Notes: a model not told the origin generated them from the letters alone. Shown: positions 1-16,693, numbered from the stretch's first letter. The stretch is DNA of 64,000 bases from Magicicada septendecula (GCA_034769895.1 CM068370.1:48784344-48848343); one strand, 5' to 3'. Numbers and translations are program-made.

Positions 1-1969
<1,969 letters not shown>

Positions 1970-2528
1970 TGTTACGACGGTCTAACTGATCGTCGTGTGG
2001 TACAGTGGAAAACAAAACATAAGATACCAATTAAGTCACTAATCACAATTTTTTTAATATCACAATAAGTTTTAATTATCACAATTATACAGTTTGTAAT
2101 CAAAAAGATAATATCTTACAAAAATCAAATAAAAATTGTTCACACGCAAAAAGAATGTCAACTGAAATAAAAATCAATTGTATTACAATTGTCCCGCACG
2201 ATTATAAAAGACATAACACTTCGCCACAATACTTCGAACCGCACTGTGCAAATCGCCCGACAGTAACTGAACTAAGCGCCGCTGAAAGCCTATATTTATA
2301 CCCCGCTGAAATTCCAGAATCATCCACACTACGCATCAGCGCTACACTAGTGCGTAATTGATTACGGCCTTGACACATTGCGCGCGGCCGGCGAAGTCTA
2401 GAAAAGTCTCGCTAACGCATGTTGAGATCACGTACGCACGCAACATTACAGCCGGATTCCACTGGAACATCCGACAAACACGTAGAATGTTCTGTATTGG
2501 TGTAACACGTTTTCCGCATTACGTGACA
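1970..2528 (-). mobile_element. Solo LTR, Ty3/Gypsy-like family A (copy 1)
   Basis: The segment starts TGTTACGACGG and ends ACGTGACA, the TG...CA form of an LTR. It shares its whole length with copies near 32.5, 34.7, 51.3 and 59.8 kb, the last in opposite orientation. Transcription sense is inferred as minus, from the TATA position in the copy at 59.8 kb. Flanks are atac (left) and gtac (right), close to a 4-bp target duplication, which suits a Ty3/Gypsy-like element. No internal domain or second LTR lies beside it, so it is best read as a solo LTR fossil. Its divergence from the other copies suggests moderate age. The small open frames inside are not genes. Confidence 0.75.
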
Positions 2529-3481
2529 GTACAAACACAATTGCGTGCATATACAGCTGAATGTATACAAATACATTGTTCTAGTTCTAGAAAGACGAAT
2601 GACGAATTGTATTATTTTTAACTTAGTTAACCGTTTTATAAAGAATTAAGTTACTATAGAAAGGTATACCCCATCGTCGATAAAAGTTAAGTGACATGTT
2701 TGTTGTATCTAGCACAGCTCATATCAGCGTCGGACAAATGCTGGCGGAACAAATTTGGCATCCTTCCTTCCAGAACCTGTTTCAGCGTCCGTGAAGAAAT
2801 GACAACAAACAGATTTATAGCAAAACAAGGAGATTATCGAGTGATTCCGTTAAAACATTTATACCAGTTGTAACATCAACAGTAAATAAATAGTTTAAAA
2901 AATGTCGTTATTCAGCCAACGAGCCAGAAACTGAAAAGCTGCCTTACTACAGAAACTTTGTGGGAAGTGACAAATCCCAGTAACTTAAAGGTATTACATT
3001 AATTTTCTGGCGATGGGCATACTATATGGATTTAAAAAAAAAAAAAGTTTAGAAAGTCAGCAATAGATAACGGACAAAACAGACTCGGTGCTACTAATGA
3101 TTTTATTGACACTAATGCCGCTAGTTTTCGAAGTGTCAAAGACTCGTAAATGCGCATCAAAGGCATAGGATCTGCTACACTGTTCCACGTAAAGAGACTC
3201 AAATGTTTCGTTTTTTTTATTGCTGTGTTGGAGTATGAAAAAAAAACCAGTTGTGATATGTCAACTAAGGGATTGTAATCGGTTGGGATTATAACAGAAT
3301 TTTTAAAAATTGACTAGAAATGGAAAAAACAATCAATACGTTTTTACAGGTAAGTGCTCTATTAGGGCTGCTTGACGTTTGCTCTATTTCTGTCGTGTGA
3401 CGTTTCGATCCATGGAATTGGAATCGTCCTCAAAAGAAGTTTCTGCTGAGCAACAAACTTATCACTGTATGTTGGAAGCGA
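2529..3481. other. Unassigned DNA between LTR and satellite
   Basis: A weak 60-codon open frame (2691-2873) has no recognisable domain. A-runs occur near 3034 and 3237. Nothing explains why the satellite begins at about 3482. Confidence 0.45.
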
Positions 3482-6400
3482 TAAAAAAAATTTACGATGG
3501 AAGCAGTCCGAATAGAAGACTTATTCGTAAGAAATCACTCATCGCTTAGAGGTTTTAAAGAACGGATCAACCGGTAGGGACGCGGTATGAACATCGCAAT
3601 ACGAAAGTTTGAAAAGTTCTTCTGAGGACGACCCCAGATTCCAGGGATCGAAATGTTAAGCAACAAAAATATTACGATGGGAGCAGTCCGAATAGAAGAC
3701 TTATTCGTAAGAAATCACTCATCGCTTAGAGGTTTTAAAGAACGGATCAACCGGTACGGACGCGGTATAAACATCGCAATACGAAAGTTTGAAAAGTTCT
3801 TCTGAGGACGACCCCAGATTCCAGGGATCGAAATGTTAAGCAACAAAAATATTACGATGGGAGCAGTCCGAATAGAAGACTTATTCGTAAGAAATCACTC
3901 ATCGCTTAGAGGTTTTAAAGAATGGATCAACCGGCACGGACGCGGTATGAACATCGCAATACGAAAGTTTGAAAAGTTCTTCTGAGGACGACCCCAGATT
4001 CCACGGATCGAAATGTTAAGCAACAAAAATATTACGATGGGAGCAGTCCGAATAGAAGACTTATTCGTAAGAAATCACTCATCGCTTAGAGGTTTTAAAG
4101 AACGGATCAACCGGTACGGACGCGGTATGAACATCGCAATACGAAAGTTTGAAAAGTTCTTCTGAGGACGACCCCAGATTCCACGGATCGAAATGTTAAG
4201 CAACAACAATATTACGATGGGAGCAGTCCGAATAGAAGACTTATTCGTAAGAAATCACTCATCGCTTAGAGGTTTTAAAGAACGGATCAACCGGTACGGA
4301 CGCGGTATGAACATCGCAATACGAAAGTTTGAAAAGTTCTTCTGAGGACGACCCCAGATTCCAGGGATCGAAATGTTAAGCAACAACAATATTACGATGG
4401 GAGCAGTCCGAATAGAAGACATTCGTAAGAAATCACTCATCGCTTAGAGGTTTTAAAGAACGGATCAACCGGTACGGACGCGGTATGAACATCGCAATAC
4501 GAAAGTTTGAAAAGTTCTTCTGAGGACGACCCCAGATTCCAGGGATCGAAATGTTAAGCAACAAAAATATTACGATGGGAGCAGTCCGAATAGAAGACTT
4601 AACCGTAAGAAATCACTCATCGCTTAGAGGTTTTAAAGAACGGATCAACCGGTACGGACGCGGTATGAACATCGCAATACGAAAGTTTGAAAAGTTCTTC
4701 TGAGGACGACCCCAGATTCCAGGGATCGAAATGTTAAGCACCAAAAATATTACGATGGGAGCAGTCCGAATAGAAGACTTATTCGTAAGAAATCACTCAT
4801 CGCTTAGAGGTTTTAAAGAACGGATCAACCGGTACGGACGCGGTATGAACATCGCAATACGAAAGTTTGAAAAGTTCTTCTGAGGACGACCCCAGATTCC
4901 ACGGATCGAAATGTTAAGCAACAACATTATTACGATGGGAGCAGTCCGAATAGAAGACTTATTCGTAAGAAATCACTCATCGCTTAGAGGTTTTAAAGAA
5001 CGGATCAACCGGTACGGACGCGGTATGAACATCGCAATACGAAAGTTTGAAAAGTTCTTCTGAGGACGACCCCAGATTCCAGAGATCGAAATGTTAAGCA
5101 ACAAAAATATTACGATGGGAGCAGTCCGAATAGAATATTTATTCGTAAGAAATCACTCATCGCTTAGAGGTTTTAAAGAACGGATCAACCGGTACGGACG
5201 CGCTATGAACATCGCAATACGAAAGTTAGAAAAGTTCTTCTGAGGACGACCCCAGATTCCAGGGATCGAAATGTTAAGCAACAACAATATTACGATGGGA
5301 GCAGTCCGAATAGAAGACATTCGTAAGAAATCACTCATCGCTTAGAGGTTTTAAAGAACGGATCAACCGGTACGGACGCGGTATGAACATCGCAATACGA
5401 AAGTTTGAAAAGTTCTTCTGAGGACGACCCCAGATTCCAGGGATCGAAATGTTAAGCAACAAAAATATTACGATGGGAGCAGTCCGAATAGAAGACTTAA
5501 CCGTAAGAAATCACTCATCGCTTAGAGGTTTTAAAGAACGGATCAACCGGTACGGACGCGGTATGAACATCGCAATACGAAAGTTTGAAAAGTTCTTCTG
5601 AGGACGACCCCAGATTCCACGGGTCGAAATGTTAAGCAACAAAAATATTACGATGGAAGCAGTCCGAATAGAAGACTTATTCGTAAGAAATCACTCATCG
5701 CTTAGAGGTTTTAAAGAACGGATCAACCGGTACGGACGCGGTATGAACATCGCAATACGAAAGTTTGAAAAGTTCTTCTGAGGACGACCCCAGATTCCAG
5801 GGATCGAAATGTTAAGCAACAAAAATATTACGATGGAAGCAGTCCGAATAGAAGACTTATTCGTAAGAAATCACTCATCGCTTAGAGGTTTTAAAGAACG
5901 GATCAACCGGTACGGACGCGGTATGAACATCGCAATACGAAAGTTTGAAAAGTTCTTCTGAGGACGACCCCAGATTCCACGGATCGAAATGTTAAGCAAC
6001 AAAAATATTACGATGGAAGCGTCCGAATAGAAGACTTATTCGTAAGAAATCACTCATCGCTTAGAGGTTTTAAAGAACGGATCAACCGGTACGGACGCGG
6101 TATGAACATCGCAATACGAAAGTTTGAAAAGTTCTTCTGAGGACGACCCCAGATTCCACGGATCGAAAAGTTAAGCAACAAAAATATTACGATGGAAGCA
6201 GTCTGAATAGAAGACTTATTCGTATGAAATCACTCATCGCTTAGAGGTTTTAAAGAACGGATCAACCGGTACGGACGCGGTATGAACATCGCAATACGAA
6301 AGTTTGAAAAGTTCTTCTGAGGACGACCCCAGATTCCACGGATCGAAATGTTAAGCAACAAAAATATTACGATGGGAGCAGTCCGAATAGAAGACTTATT

Positions 6401-9400
6401 CGTAAGAAATCACTCATCGCTTAGAGGTTTTAAAGAATGGATCAACCGGCACGGACGCGGTATGAACATCGCAATACGAAAGTTTGAAAAGTTCTTCTGA
6501 GGACGACCCCAGATTCCAGGGATCGAAATGTTAAGCAACAAAAATATTACGATGGGAGCAGTCCGAATAGAAGACTTATTCGTAAGAAATCACTCATCGC
6601 TTAGAGGTTTTAAAGAACGGATCAACCGGTACGGACGCGGTATGAACATCGCAATACGAAAGTTTGAAAAGTTCTTCTGAGGACGACCCCAGATTCCACG
6701 GATCGAAATGTTAAGCAACAAAAATATTACGATGGGAGCAGTCCGAATAGAAGACTTATTCGTAAGAAATCACTCATCGCTTAGAGGTTTTAAAGAACGG
6801 ATCAACCGGTACGGACGCGGTATGAACATCGCAATACGAAAGTTTGAAAAGTTCTTCTGAGGACGACCCCAGATTCCAGGGATCGAAATGTTAAGCAACA
6901 ACAATATTACGATGGAAGCAGTCCGAATAGAAGACTTATTCGTAAGAAATCACTCATCGCTTAGAGGTTTTAAAGAACGGATCAACCGGTACGGACGCGG
7001 TATGAACATCGCAATACGAAAGTTTGAAAAGTTCTTCTGAGGACGACCCCAGATTCCAGGGATCGAAATGTTAAGCAACAAAAATATTACGATGGAAGCA
7101 GTCCGAATAGAAGACTTATTCGTAAGAAATCACTCATCGCTTAGAGGTTTTAAAGAACGGATCAACCGGTACGGACGCGGTATGAACATCGCAATACGAA
7201 AGTTTGAACAGTTCTTCTGAGGACGACCCCAGATACCACGCATCGAAATGTTAAACAACAAAAATATTACGATGGGAGCAGTCCGAATAGAAGACTTATT
7301 CGTAAGATATCACTCATCGCTTAGAGGTTTTAAAGAACGGATCAACCGGTACGGACGCGGTATGAACATCGCAATACGAAAGTTTGAAAAGTTCTTCTGA
7401 GGATGACCCCAGATTCCACGGATCGAAATGTTAAGCAACAAAAATATTACGATGGAAGCAGTCCGAATAGAAGGCTTATTCGTAAGAAATCACTCATCGC
7501 TTAGAGGTTTTAAAGAACGGATCAACCGGTACGGACGCGGTATGAACATCGCAATACGAAAGTTTGAAAAGTTCTTCTGAGGACGACCCCAGATTCCACG
7601 GATCGAAATGTTAAGCAACAAAAATATTACGATGGGAGCAGTCCGAATAGAAGACTTATTCGTAAGAAATCACTCATCGCTTAGAGGTTTTAAAGAACGG
7701 ATCAACCGGTACGGACGCGGTATGAACATCGCAATACGAAAGTTTGAAAAGTTCTTCTGAGGACGACCCCAGATTCCAGGGATCGAAATGTTAAGCAACA
7801 AAAATATTACGATGGAAGCAGTCCGAATAGAAGACTTATTCGTAAGAAATCACTCATCGCCTAGAGGTTTTAAAGAACGGATCAACCGGTACGGACGCGG
7901 TATGAACATCGCAATACGAAAGTTTGAAAAGTTCTTCTGAGGACGACCCCAGATTCCAGGGATCGAAATGTTAAGCAACAACAATATTACGATGGGAGCA
8001 GTCCGAATAGAAGAGTTATTCGTAAGAAATCACTCATCGCTTAGAGGTTTTAAAGAACGGATCAACCGGTACGGACGCGGTATGAACATCGCAATACGAA
8101 AGTTTGAAAAGTTCTTCTGAGGACGACCCCAGATTCCAGGGATCGAAATGTTAAGCAACAACAATATTACGATGGAAGCAGTCCGAATAGAAGACTTATT
8201 CGTAAGAAATCACTCATCGCTTAGAGGTTTTAAAGAACGGATCAAGCGGTACGGACGCGGTATGAACATCGCAATACGAAAGTTTGAAAAGTTCTTCTGA
8301 GGACGACCCCAGATTCCACGGATCGAAATGTTAAGCAACAAAAATATTACGATGGGAGCAGTCCGAATAGAAGACTTATTCGTAAGAAATCACTCATCGC
8401 TTAGAGGTTTTAAAGAACGGATCAACCGGTACGGACGCGGTATGAACATCGCAATACGAAAGTTTGAAAAGTTCTTCTGAGGACGACCCCAGATTCCAGG
8501 GATCGAAATGTTAAGCAACAAAAATATTACGATGGAAGCAGTCCGAATAGAAGACTTATTCGTAAGAAATCACTCATCGCTTAGAGGTTTTAAAGAACGG
8601 ATCAACAGGTACGGACGCGGTATTAACATCGCAATACGAAAGTTTGAAAAGTTCTTCTGAGGACGACCCCAGATTCCAGGGATCGAAATGTTAAGCAACA
8701 ACAATATTACGATGGGAGCAGTCCGAATAGAAGAGTTATTCGTAAGAAATCACTCATCGCTTAGAGGTTTTAAAGAACGGATCAACCGGTACGGACGCGT
8801 TATGAACATCGCAATACGAAAGTTTGAAAAGTTCTTCTGAGGACGACCCCAGATTCCAGGGATCGAAATGTTAAGCAACAAAAATATTACGATGGGAGCA
8901 GTCCGAATAGAAGACTTATTCGTAAGAAATCACTCATCGCTTAGAGGTTTTAAAGAACGGATCAACCGGTACGGACGCGGTATGAACATCGCAATACGAA
9001 AGTTTGAAAAGTTCTTCTGAGGACGACCCCAGATTCCAGGGATCGAAATGTTAAGCAACAACAATATTACGATGGGAGCAGTCCGAATAGAAGACTTATT
9101 CGTAAGAAATCACTCATCGCTTAGAGGTTTTAAAGAACGGATCAACCGGTACGGACGCGGTATGAACATCGCAATACGAAAGTTTGAAAAGTTCTTCTGA
9201 GGACGACCCCAGATTCCAGGGATCGAAATGTTAAGCAACAAAAATATTACGATGGGAGCAGTCCGAATAGAAGAGTTATTCGTAAGAAATCACTCATCGC
9301 TTAGAGGTTTTAAAGAACGGATCAACCGGTACGGACGCGGTATGAACATCGCAATACGAAAGTTTGAAAAGTTCTTCTGAGGACGACCCCAGATTCCAGG

Positions 9401-12400
9401 GATCGAAATGTTAAGCAACAAAAATATTACGATGGGAGCAGTCCGAATAGAAGACTTATTCGTAAGAAATCACTCATCGCTTAGAGGTTTTAAAGAACGG
9501 ATCAACCGGTACGGACGCGGTATGAACATCGCAATACGAAAGTTTGAAAAGTTCTTCTGAGGACGACCCCAGATTCCAGGGATCGAAATGTTAAGCAACA
9601 ACAATATTACGATGGGAGCAGTCCGAATAGAAGACTTATTCGTAAGAAATCACTCATCGCTTAGAGGTTTTAAAGAACGGATCAACCGGTACGGACGCGG
9701 TATGAACATCGCAATACGAAAGTTTGAAAAGTTCTTCTGAGGACGACCCCAGATTCCACGGATCGAAAAGTTAAGCAACAAAAATATTACGATGGAAGCA
9801 GTCCGAATAGAAGACTTATTCGTATTAAATCACTCATCGCTTAGAGGTTTTAAAGAACGGATCAACCGGTACGGACGCGGTATGAACATCGCAATACGAA
9901 AGTTTGAAAAGTTCTTCTGAGGACGACCCCAGATTCCACGGATCGAAATGTTAAGCAACAAAAATATTACGATGGGAGCAGTCCGAATAGAAGACTTATT
10001 CGTAAGAAATCACTCATCGCTTAGAGGTTTTAAAGAATGGATCAACCGGCACGGACGCGGTATGAACATCGCAATACGAAAGTTTGAAAAGTTCTTCTGA
10101 GGACGACCCCAGATTCCAGGGATCGAAATGTTAAGCAACAAAAATATTACGATGGGAGCAGTCCGAATAGAAGACTTATTCGTAAGAAATCACTCATCGC
10201 TTAGAGGTTTTAAAGAACGGATCAACCGGTACGGACGCGGTATGAACATCGCAATACGAAAGTTTGAAAAGTTCTTCTGAGGACGACCCCAGATTCCACG
10301 GATCGAAATGTTAAGCAACAAAAATATTACGATGGGAGCAGTCCGAATAGAAGACTTAACCGTAAGAAATCACTCATCGCTTAGAGGTTTTAAAGAACGG
10401 ATCAACCGGTACGGACGCGGTATGAACATCGCAATACGAAAGTTTGAAAAGTTCTTCTGAGGACGACCCCAGATTCCACGGGTCGAAATGTTAAGCAACA
10501 AAAATATTACGATGGAAGCAGTCCGAATAGAAGACTTATTCGTAAGAAATCACTCATCGCTTAGAGGTTTTAAAGAACGGATCAACCGGTACGGACGCGG
10601 TATGAACATCGCAATACGAAAGTTTGAAAAGTTCTTCTGAGGACGACCCCAGATTCCAGGGATCGAAATGTTAAGCAACAAAAATATTACGATGGAAGCA
10701 GTCTGAATAGAAGACATTCGTAAGAAATCACTCATCGCTTAGAGGTTTTAAAGAACGGATCAACCGGTACGGACGCGGTATGAACATCGCAATACGAAAG
10801 TTTGAAAAGTTCTTCTGAGGACGACCCCAGATTCCACGGATCGAAATGTTAAGCAACAAAAATATTACGATGGAAGCAGTCCGAATAGAAGACTTATTCG
10901 TAAGAAATCACTCATCGCTTAGAGGTTTTAAAGAACGGATCAACCGGTACGGACGCGGTATGAACATCGCAATACGAAAGTTTGAAAAGTTCTTCTGAGG
11001 ACGACCCCAGATTCCACGGATCGAAAAGTTAAGCAACAAAAATATTACGATGGAAGCAGTCCGAATAGAAGACTTATTCGTATGAAATCACTCATCGCTT
11101 AGAGGTTTTAAAGAACGGATCAACCGGTACGGACGCGGTATGAACATCGCAATACGAAAGTTTGAAAAGTTCTTCTGAGGACGACCCCAGATTCCAGGGA
11201 TCGAAATGTTAAGCAACAAAAATATTACGATGGGAGCAGTCCGAATAGAAGACTTATTCGTAAGAAATCACTCATCGCTTAGAGGTTTTAAAGAATGGAT
11301 CAACCTGCACGGACGCGGTATGAACATCGCAATACGAAAGTTTGAAAAGTTCTTCTGAGGACGACCCCAGATTCCAGGGATCGAAATGTTAAGCAACAAA
11401 AATATTACGATGGGAGCAGTCCGAATAGAAGACTTATTCGTAAGAAATCACTCATCGCTTAGAGGTTTTAAAGAACGGATCAACCGGTACGGACGCGGTA
11501 TGAACATCGCAATACGAAAGTTTGAAAAGTTCTTCTGAGGACGACCCCAGATTCCACGGATCGAAATGTTAAGCAACAAAAATATTACGATGGGAGCAGT
11601 CCGAATAGAAGACTTATTCGTAAGAAATCACTCATCGCTTAGAGGTTTTAAAGAACGGATCAACCGGTACGGACGCGGTATGAACATCGCAATACGAAAG
11701 TTTGAAATGTTCTTCTGAGGACGACCCCAGATTCCAGGGATCGAAATGTTAAGCAACAACAATATTACGATGGAAGCAGTCCGAATAGAAGACTTATTCG
11801 TAAGAAATCACTCATCGCTTAGAGGTTTTAAAGAACGGATCAACCGGTACGGACGCGGTATGAACATCGCAATACGAAAGTTTGAAAAGTTCTTCTGAGG
11901 ACGACCCCAGATTCCAGGGATCGAAATGTTAAGCAACAAAAATATTACGATGGAAGCAGTCCGAATAGAAGACTTATTCGTAAGAAATCACTCATCGCTT
12001 AGAGGTTTTAAAGAACGGATCAACCGGTACGGACGCGGTATGAACATCGCAATACGAAAGTTTGAAAAGTTCTTCTGAGGACGACCCCAGATTCCACGGA
12101 TCGAAATGTTAAACAACAAAAATATTACGATGGGAGCAGTCCGAATAGAACACTTATTCGTAAGAAATCACTCATCGCTTAGAGGTTTTAAAGAACGGAT
12201 CAACCGGTACGGACGCGGTATGAACATCGCAATACGAAAGTTTGAAAAGTTCTTCTGAGGACGACCCCAGATTCCACGGATCGAAATGTTAAGCAACAAA
12301 AATATTACGATGGAAGCAGTCCGAATAGAAGGCTTATTCGTAAGAAATCACTCATCGCTTAGAGGTTTTAAAGAACGGATCAACCGGTACGGACGCGGTA

Positions 12401-15400
12401 TGAACATCGCAATACGAAAGTTTGAAAAGTTCTTCTGAGGACGACCCCAGATTCCACGGATCGAAATGTTAAGCAACAAAAATATTACGATGGGAGCAGT
12501 CCGAATAGAAGACTTATTCGTAAGAAATCACTCATCGCTTAGAGGTTTTAAAGAACGGATCAACCGTTACGGACGCGGTATGAACATCGCAATACGAAAG
12601 TTTGAAAAGTTCTTCTGAGGACGACCCCAGATTCCAGGGATCGAAATGTTAAGCGACAAAAATATTACGATGGAAGCAGTCCGAATAGAAGACTTATTCG
12701 TAAGAAATCACTCATCGCTTAGAGGTTTTAAAGAACGGATCAACCGGTACGGACGCGGTATGAACATCGCAATACGAAAGTTTGAAAAGTTCTTCTGAGG
12801 ACGACCCCAGATTCCAGGGATCGAAATGTTAAGCAACAACAATATTACGATGGGAGCAGTCCGAATAGAAGAGTTATTCGTAAGAAATCACTCATCGCTT
12901 AGAGGTTTTAAAGAACGGATCAACCGGTACGGACGCGGTATGAACATCGCAATACGAAAGTTTGAAAAGTTCTTCTGAGGACGACCCCAGATTCCAGGGA
13001 TCGAAAAGTTAAGCAACAAAAATATTACGATGGGAGCAGTCCGAATAGAAGACTTATTCGTAAGAAATCACTCATCGCTTAGAGGTTTTAAAGAACGGAT
13101 CAACCGGTACGGACGCGGTATGAACATCGCAATACGAAAGTTTGAAAAGTTCTTCTGAGGACGACCCCAGATTCCACGGATCGAAATGTTAAGCAACAAA
13201 AATATTACGATGGAAGCAGTCCGAATAGAGGATTTATTCGTAAGAAATCACTCATCGCTTAGAGGTTTTAAAGAATGGATCAACCGGCACGGACGCGGTA
13301 TGAACATCGCAATACGAAAGTTTGAAAAGTTCTTCTGAGGACGACCCCAGATTCCAGGGATCGAAATGTTAAGCAACAAAAATATTACGATGGGAGCAGT
13401 CCGAATAGAAGACTTATTCGTAAGAAATCACTCATCGCTTAGAGGTTTTAAAGAACGGATCAACCGGTACGGACGCGGTATGAACATCGCAATACGAAAG
13501 TTTGAAAAGTTCTTCTGAGGACGACCCCAGATTCCACGGATCGAAATGTTAAGCAACAAAAATATTACGATGGGAGCAGTCCGAATAGAAGACTTAACCG
13601 TAAGAAATCACTCATCGCTTAGAGGTTTTAAAGAACGGATCAACCGGTACGGACGCGGTATGAACATCGCAATACGAAAGTTTGAAAAGTTCTTCTGAGG
13701 ACGACCCCAGATTCCACGGGTCGAAATGTTAAGCAACAAAAATATTACGATGGAAGCAGTCCGAATAGAAGACTTATTCGTAAGAAATCACTCATCGCTT
13801 AGAGGTTTTAAAGAACGGATCAACCGGTACGGACGCGGTATGAACATCGCAATACGAAAGTTTGAAAAGTTCTTCTGAGGACGACCCCAGATTCCAGGGA
13901 TCGAAATGTTAAGCAACAAAAATATTACGATGGAAGCAGTCCGAATAGAAGACATTCGTAAGAAATCACTCATCGCTTAGAGGTTTTAAAGAACGGATCA
14001 ACCGGTACGGACGCGGTATGAACATCGCAATACGAAAGTTTGAAAAGTTCTTCTGAGGACGACCCCAGATTCCACGGATCGAAATGTTAAGCAACAAAAA
14101 TATTACGATGGAAGCAGTCCGAATAGAAGACTTATTCGTAAGAAATCACTCATCGCTTAGAGGTTTTAAAGAACGGATCAACCGGTACGGACGCGGTATG
14201 AACATCGCAATACGAAAGTTTGAAAAGTTCTTCTGAGGACGACCCCAGATTCCACGGATCGAAAAGTTAAGCAACAAAAATATTACGATGGAAGCAGTCC
14301 GAATAGAAGACTTATTCGTATGAAATCACTCATCGCTTAGAGGTTTTAAAGAACGGATCAACCGGTACGGACGCGGTATGAACATCGCAATACGAAAGTT
14401 TGAAAAGTTCTTCTGAGGACGACCCCAGATTCCACGGATCGAAATGTTAAGCAACAAAAATATTACGATGGGAGCAGTCCGAATAGAAGACTTATTCGTA
14501 AGAAATCACTCATCGCTTAGAGGTTTTAAAGAATGGATCAACCGGCACGGACGCGGTATGAACATCGCAATACGAAAGTTTGAAAAGTTCTTCTGAGGAC
14601 GACCCCAGATTCCAGGGATCGAAATGTTAAGCAACAAAAATATTACGATGGGAGCAGTCCGAATAGAAGACTTATTCGTAAGAAATCACTCATCGCTTAG
14701 AGGTTTTAAAGAACGGATCAACCGGTACGGACGCGGTATGAACATCGCAATACGAAAGTTTGAAAAGTTCTTCTGAGGACGACCCCAGATTCCACGGATC
14801 GAAATGTTAAGCAACAAAAATATTACGATGGGAGCAGTCCGAATAGAAGACTTATTCGTAAGAAATCACTCATCGCTTAGAGGTTTTAAAGAACGGATCA
14901 ACCGGTACGGACGCGGTATGAACATCGCAATACGAAAGTTTGAAAAGTTCTTCTGAGGACGACCCCAGATTCCAGGGATCGAAATGTTAAGCAACAACAA
15001 TATTACGATGGAAGCAGTCCGAATAGAAGACTTATTCGTAAGAAATCACTCATCGCTTAGAGGTTTTAAAGAACGGATCAACCGGTACGGACGCGGTATG
15101 AACATCGCAATACGAAAGTTTGAAAAGTTCTTCTGAGGACGACCCCAGATTCCAGGGATCGAAATGTTAAGCAACAAAAATATTACGATGGAAGCAGTCC
15201 GAATAGAAGACTTATTCGTAAGAAATCACTCATCGCTTAGAGGTTTTAAAGAACGGATCAACCGGTACGGACGCGGTATGAACATCGCAATACGAAAGTT
15301 TGAAAAGTTCTTCTGAGGACGACCCCAGATTCCACGGATCGAAATGTTAAACAACAAAAATATTACGATGGGAGCAGTCCGAATAGAAGACTTATTCGTA

Positions 15401-16693
15401 AGAAATCACTCATCGCTTAGAGGTTTTAAAGAACGGATCAACCGGTACGGACGCGGTATGAACATCGCAATACGAAAGTTTGAAAAGTTCTTCTGAGGAC
15501 GACCCCAGATTCCAGGGATCGAAATGTTAAGCAACAAAAATATTACGATGGAAGCAGTCCGAATAGAAGGCTTATTCGTAAGAAATCACTCATCGCTTAG
15601 AGGTTTTAAAGAACGGATCAACCGGTACGGACGCGGTATGAACATCGCAATACGAAAGTTTGAAAAGTTCTTCTGAGGACGACCCCAGATTCCACGGATC
15701 GAAATGTTAAGCAACAAAAATATTACGATGGGAGCAGTCCGAATAGAAGACTTATTCGTAAGAAATCACTCATCGCTTAGAGGTTTTAAAGAACGGATCA
15801 ACCGGTACGGACGCGGTATGAACATCGCAATACGAAAGTTTGAAAAGTTCTTCTGAGGACGACCCCAGATTCCAGGGATCGAAATGTTAAGCAACAAAAA
15901 TATTACGATGGAAGCAGTCCGAATAGAAGACTTATTCGTAAGAAATCACTCATCGCTTAGAGGTTTTAAAGAACGGATCAACCGGTACGGACGCGGTATG
16001 AACATCGCAATACGAAAGTTTGAAAAGTTCTTCTGAGGACGACCCCAGATTCCAGGGATCGAAATGTTAAGCAACAACAATATTACGATGGGAGCAGTCC
16101 GAATAGAAGAGTTATTCGTAAGAAATCACTCATCGCTTAGAGGTTTTAAAGAACGGATCAACCGGTACGGACGCGGTATGAACATCGCAATACGAAAGTT
16201 TGAAAAGTTCTTCTGAGGACGACCCCAGATTCCAGGGATCGAAATGTTAAGCAACAAAAATATTACGATGGGAGCAGTCCGAATAGAAGACTTATTCGTA
16301 AGAAATCACTCATCGCTTAGAGGTTTTAAAGAACGGATCAACCGGTGCGGACGCGGTATGAACATCGCAATACGAAAGTTTGAAAAGTTCTTCTGAGGAC
16401 GACCCCAGATTCCACGGATCGAAATGTTAAGCAACAAAAATATTACGATGGAAGCAGTCCGAATAGAGGATTTATTCGTAAGAAATCACTCATCGCTTAG
16501 AGGTTTTAAAGAACGGATCAAGCGGTACGGACGCGGTATGAACATCGAAATACGAAAGTTTGAAAAGTTCTTCTGAGGACGACCCCAGATTCCAGGGATC
16601 GAAATGTTAAGCAACAAAAATATTACGATGGAAGCAGTCCGAATAGAGGATTTACCCGTAACCAAATCACCGGTCGCTTAGAGCTTTTTAAAA
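3482..16693. repeat. 180-bp satellite array, about 73 monomers
   Basis: The unit is exactly 180 bp (for example 3661-3840) and repeats head to tail for 13.2 kb without interruption. Most monomers differ at only a few positions. Recurring alternatives include AGG/ACG before GATCGAAA, GGG/GGA after ACGAT, and CAAAAAT/CAACAAT. A 2-bp shorter variant (GACATTCG) occurs near 4.42, 5.31, 10.71 and 13.95 kb. The first and last monomers are the most diverged, as expected when unequal exchange homogenises the interior. The 180-bp length is nucleosome-scale and typical of centromeric or heterochromatic satellites. That location is inference. Short minus-strand frames of about 61 codons arise only because 180 is divisible by three. 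Confidence 0.98.
9762..16240. repeat. Higher-order duplication inside the satellite (period 3,238 bp)
   Basis: Rare monomer variants recur in the same order 3,238 bp apart, which is 18 monomers minus 2 bp. Pairs: GATCGAAAAG at 9761/12999, AATGG at 10036/13274, the 2-bp-deleted monomer at about 10713/13951, GAAGGC at about 12331/15569, and GAATAGAG at 13223/16461. A few sites inside differ, so the two blocks have diverged slightly. Older spacings of 3,600 bp (6436 to 10036) and about 4,858 bp (7473 to 12331) indicate earlier rounds. Confidence 0.85.

Noticed and set aside
4255-14000. Repeated 61-codon minus-strand frames (MSDFLRMSS...) inside the satellite
   Set aside because: The unit is 180 bp, so a frame repeats with the monomer. 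These appear only where a 2-bp deletion removes a stop. No sign of selection.
3482-16693. CENP-B-box-like site in the satellite (TTCGTAAGAAATC)
   Set aside because: It matches the TTCG-N4-A half but lacks the CGGG half, so it is not a box.
3482-16693. CRISPR-like array
   Set aside because: Monomers are contiguous 180-bp repeats with no unique spacers, and the DNA is eukaryotic.
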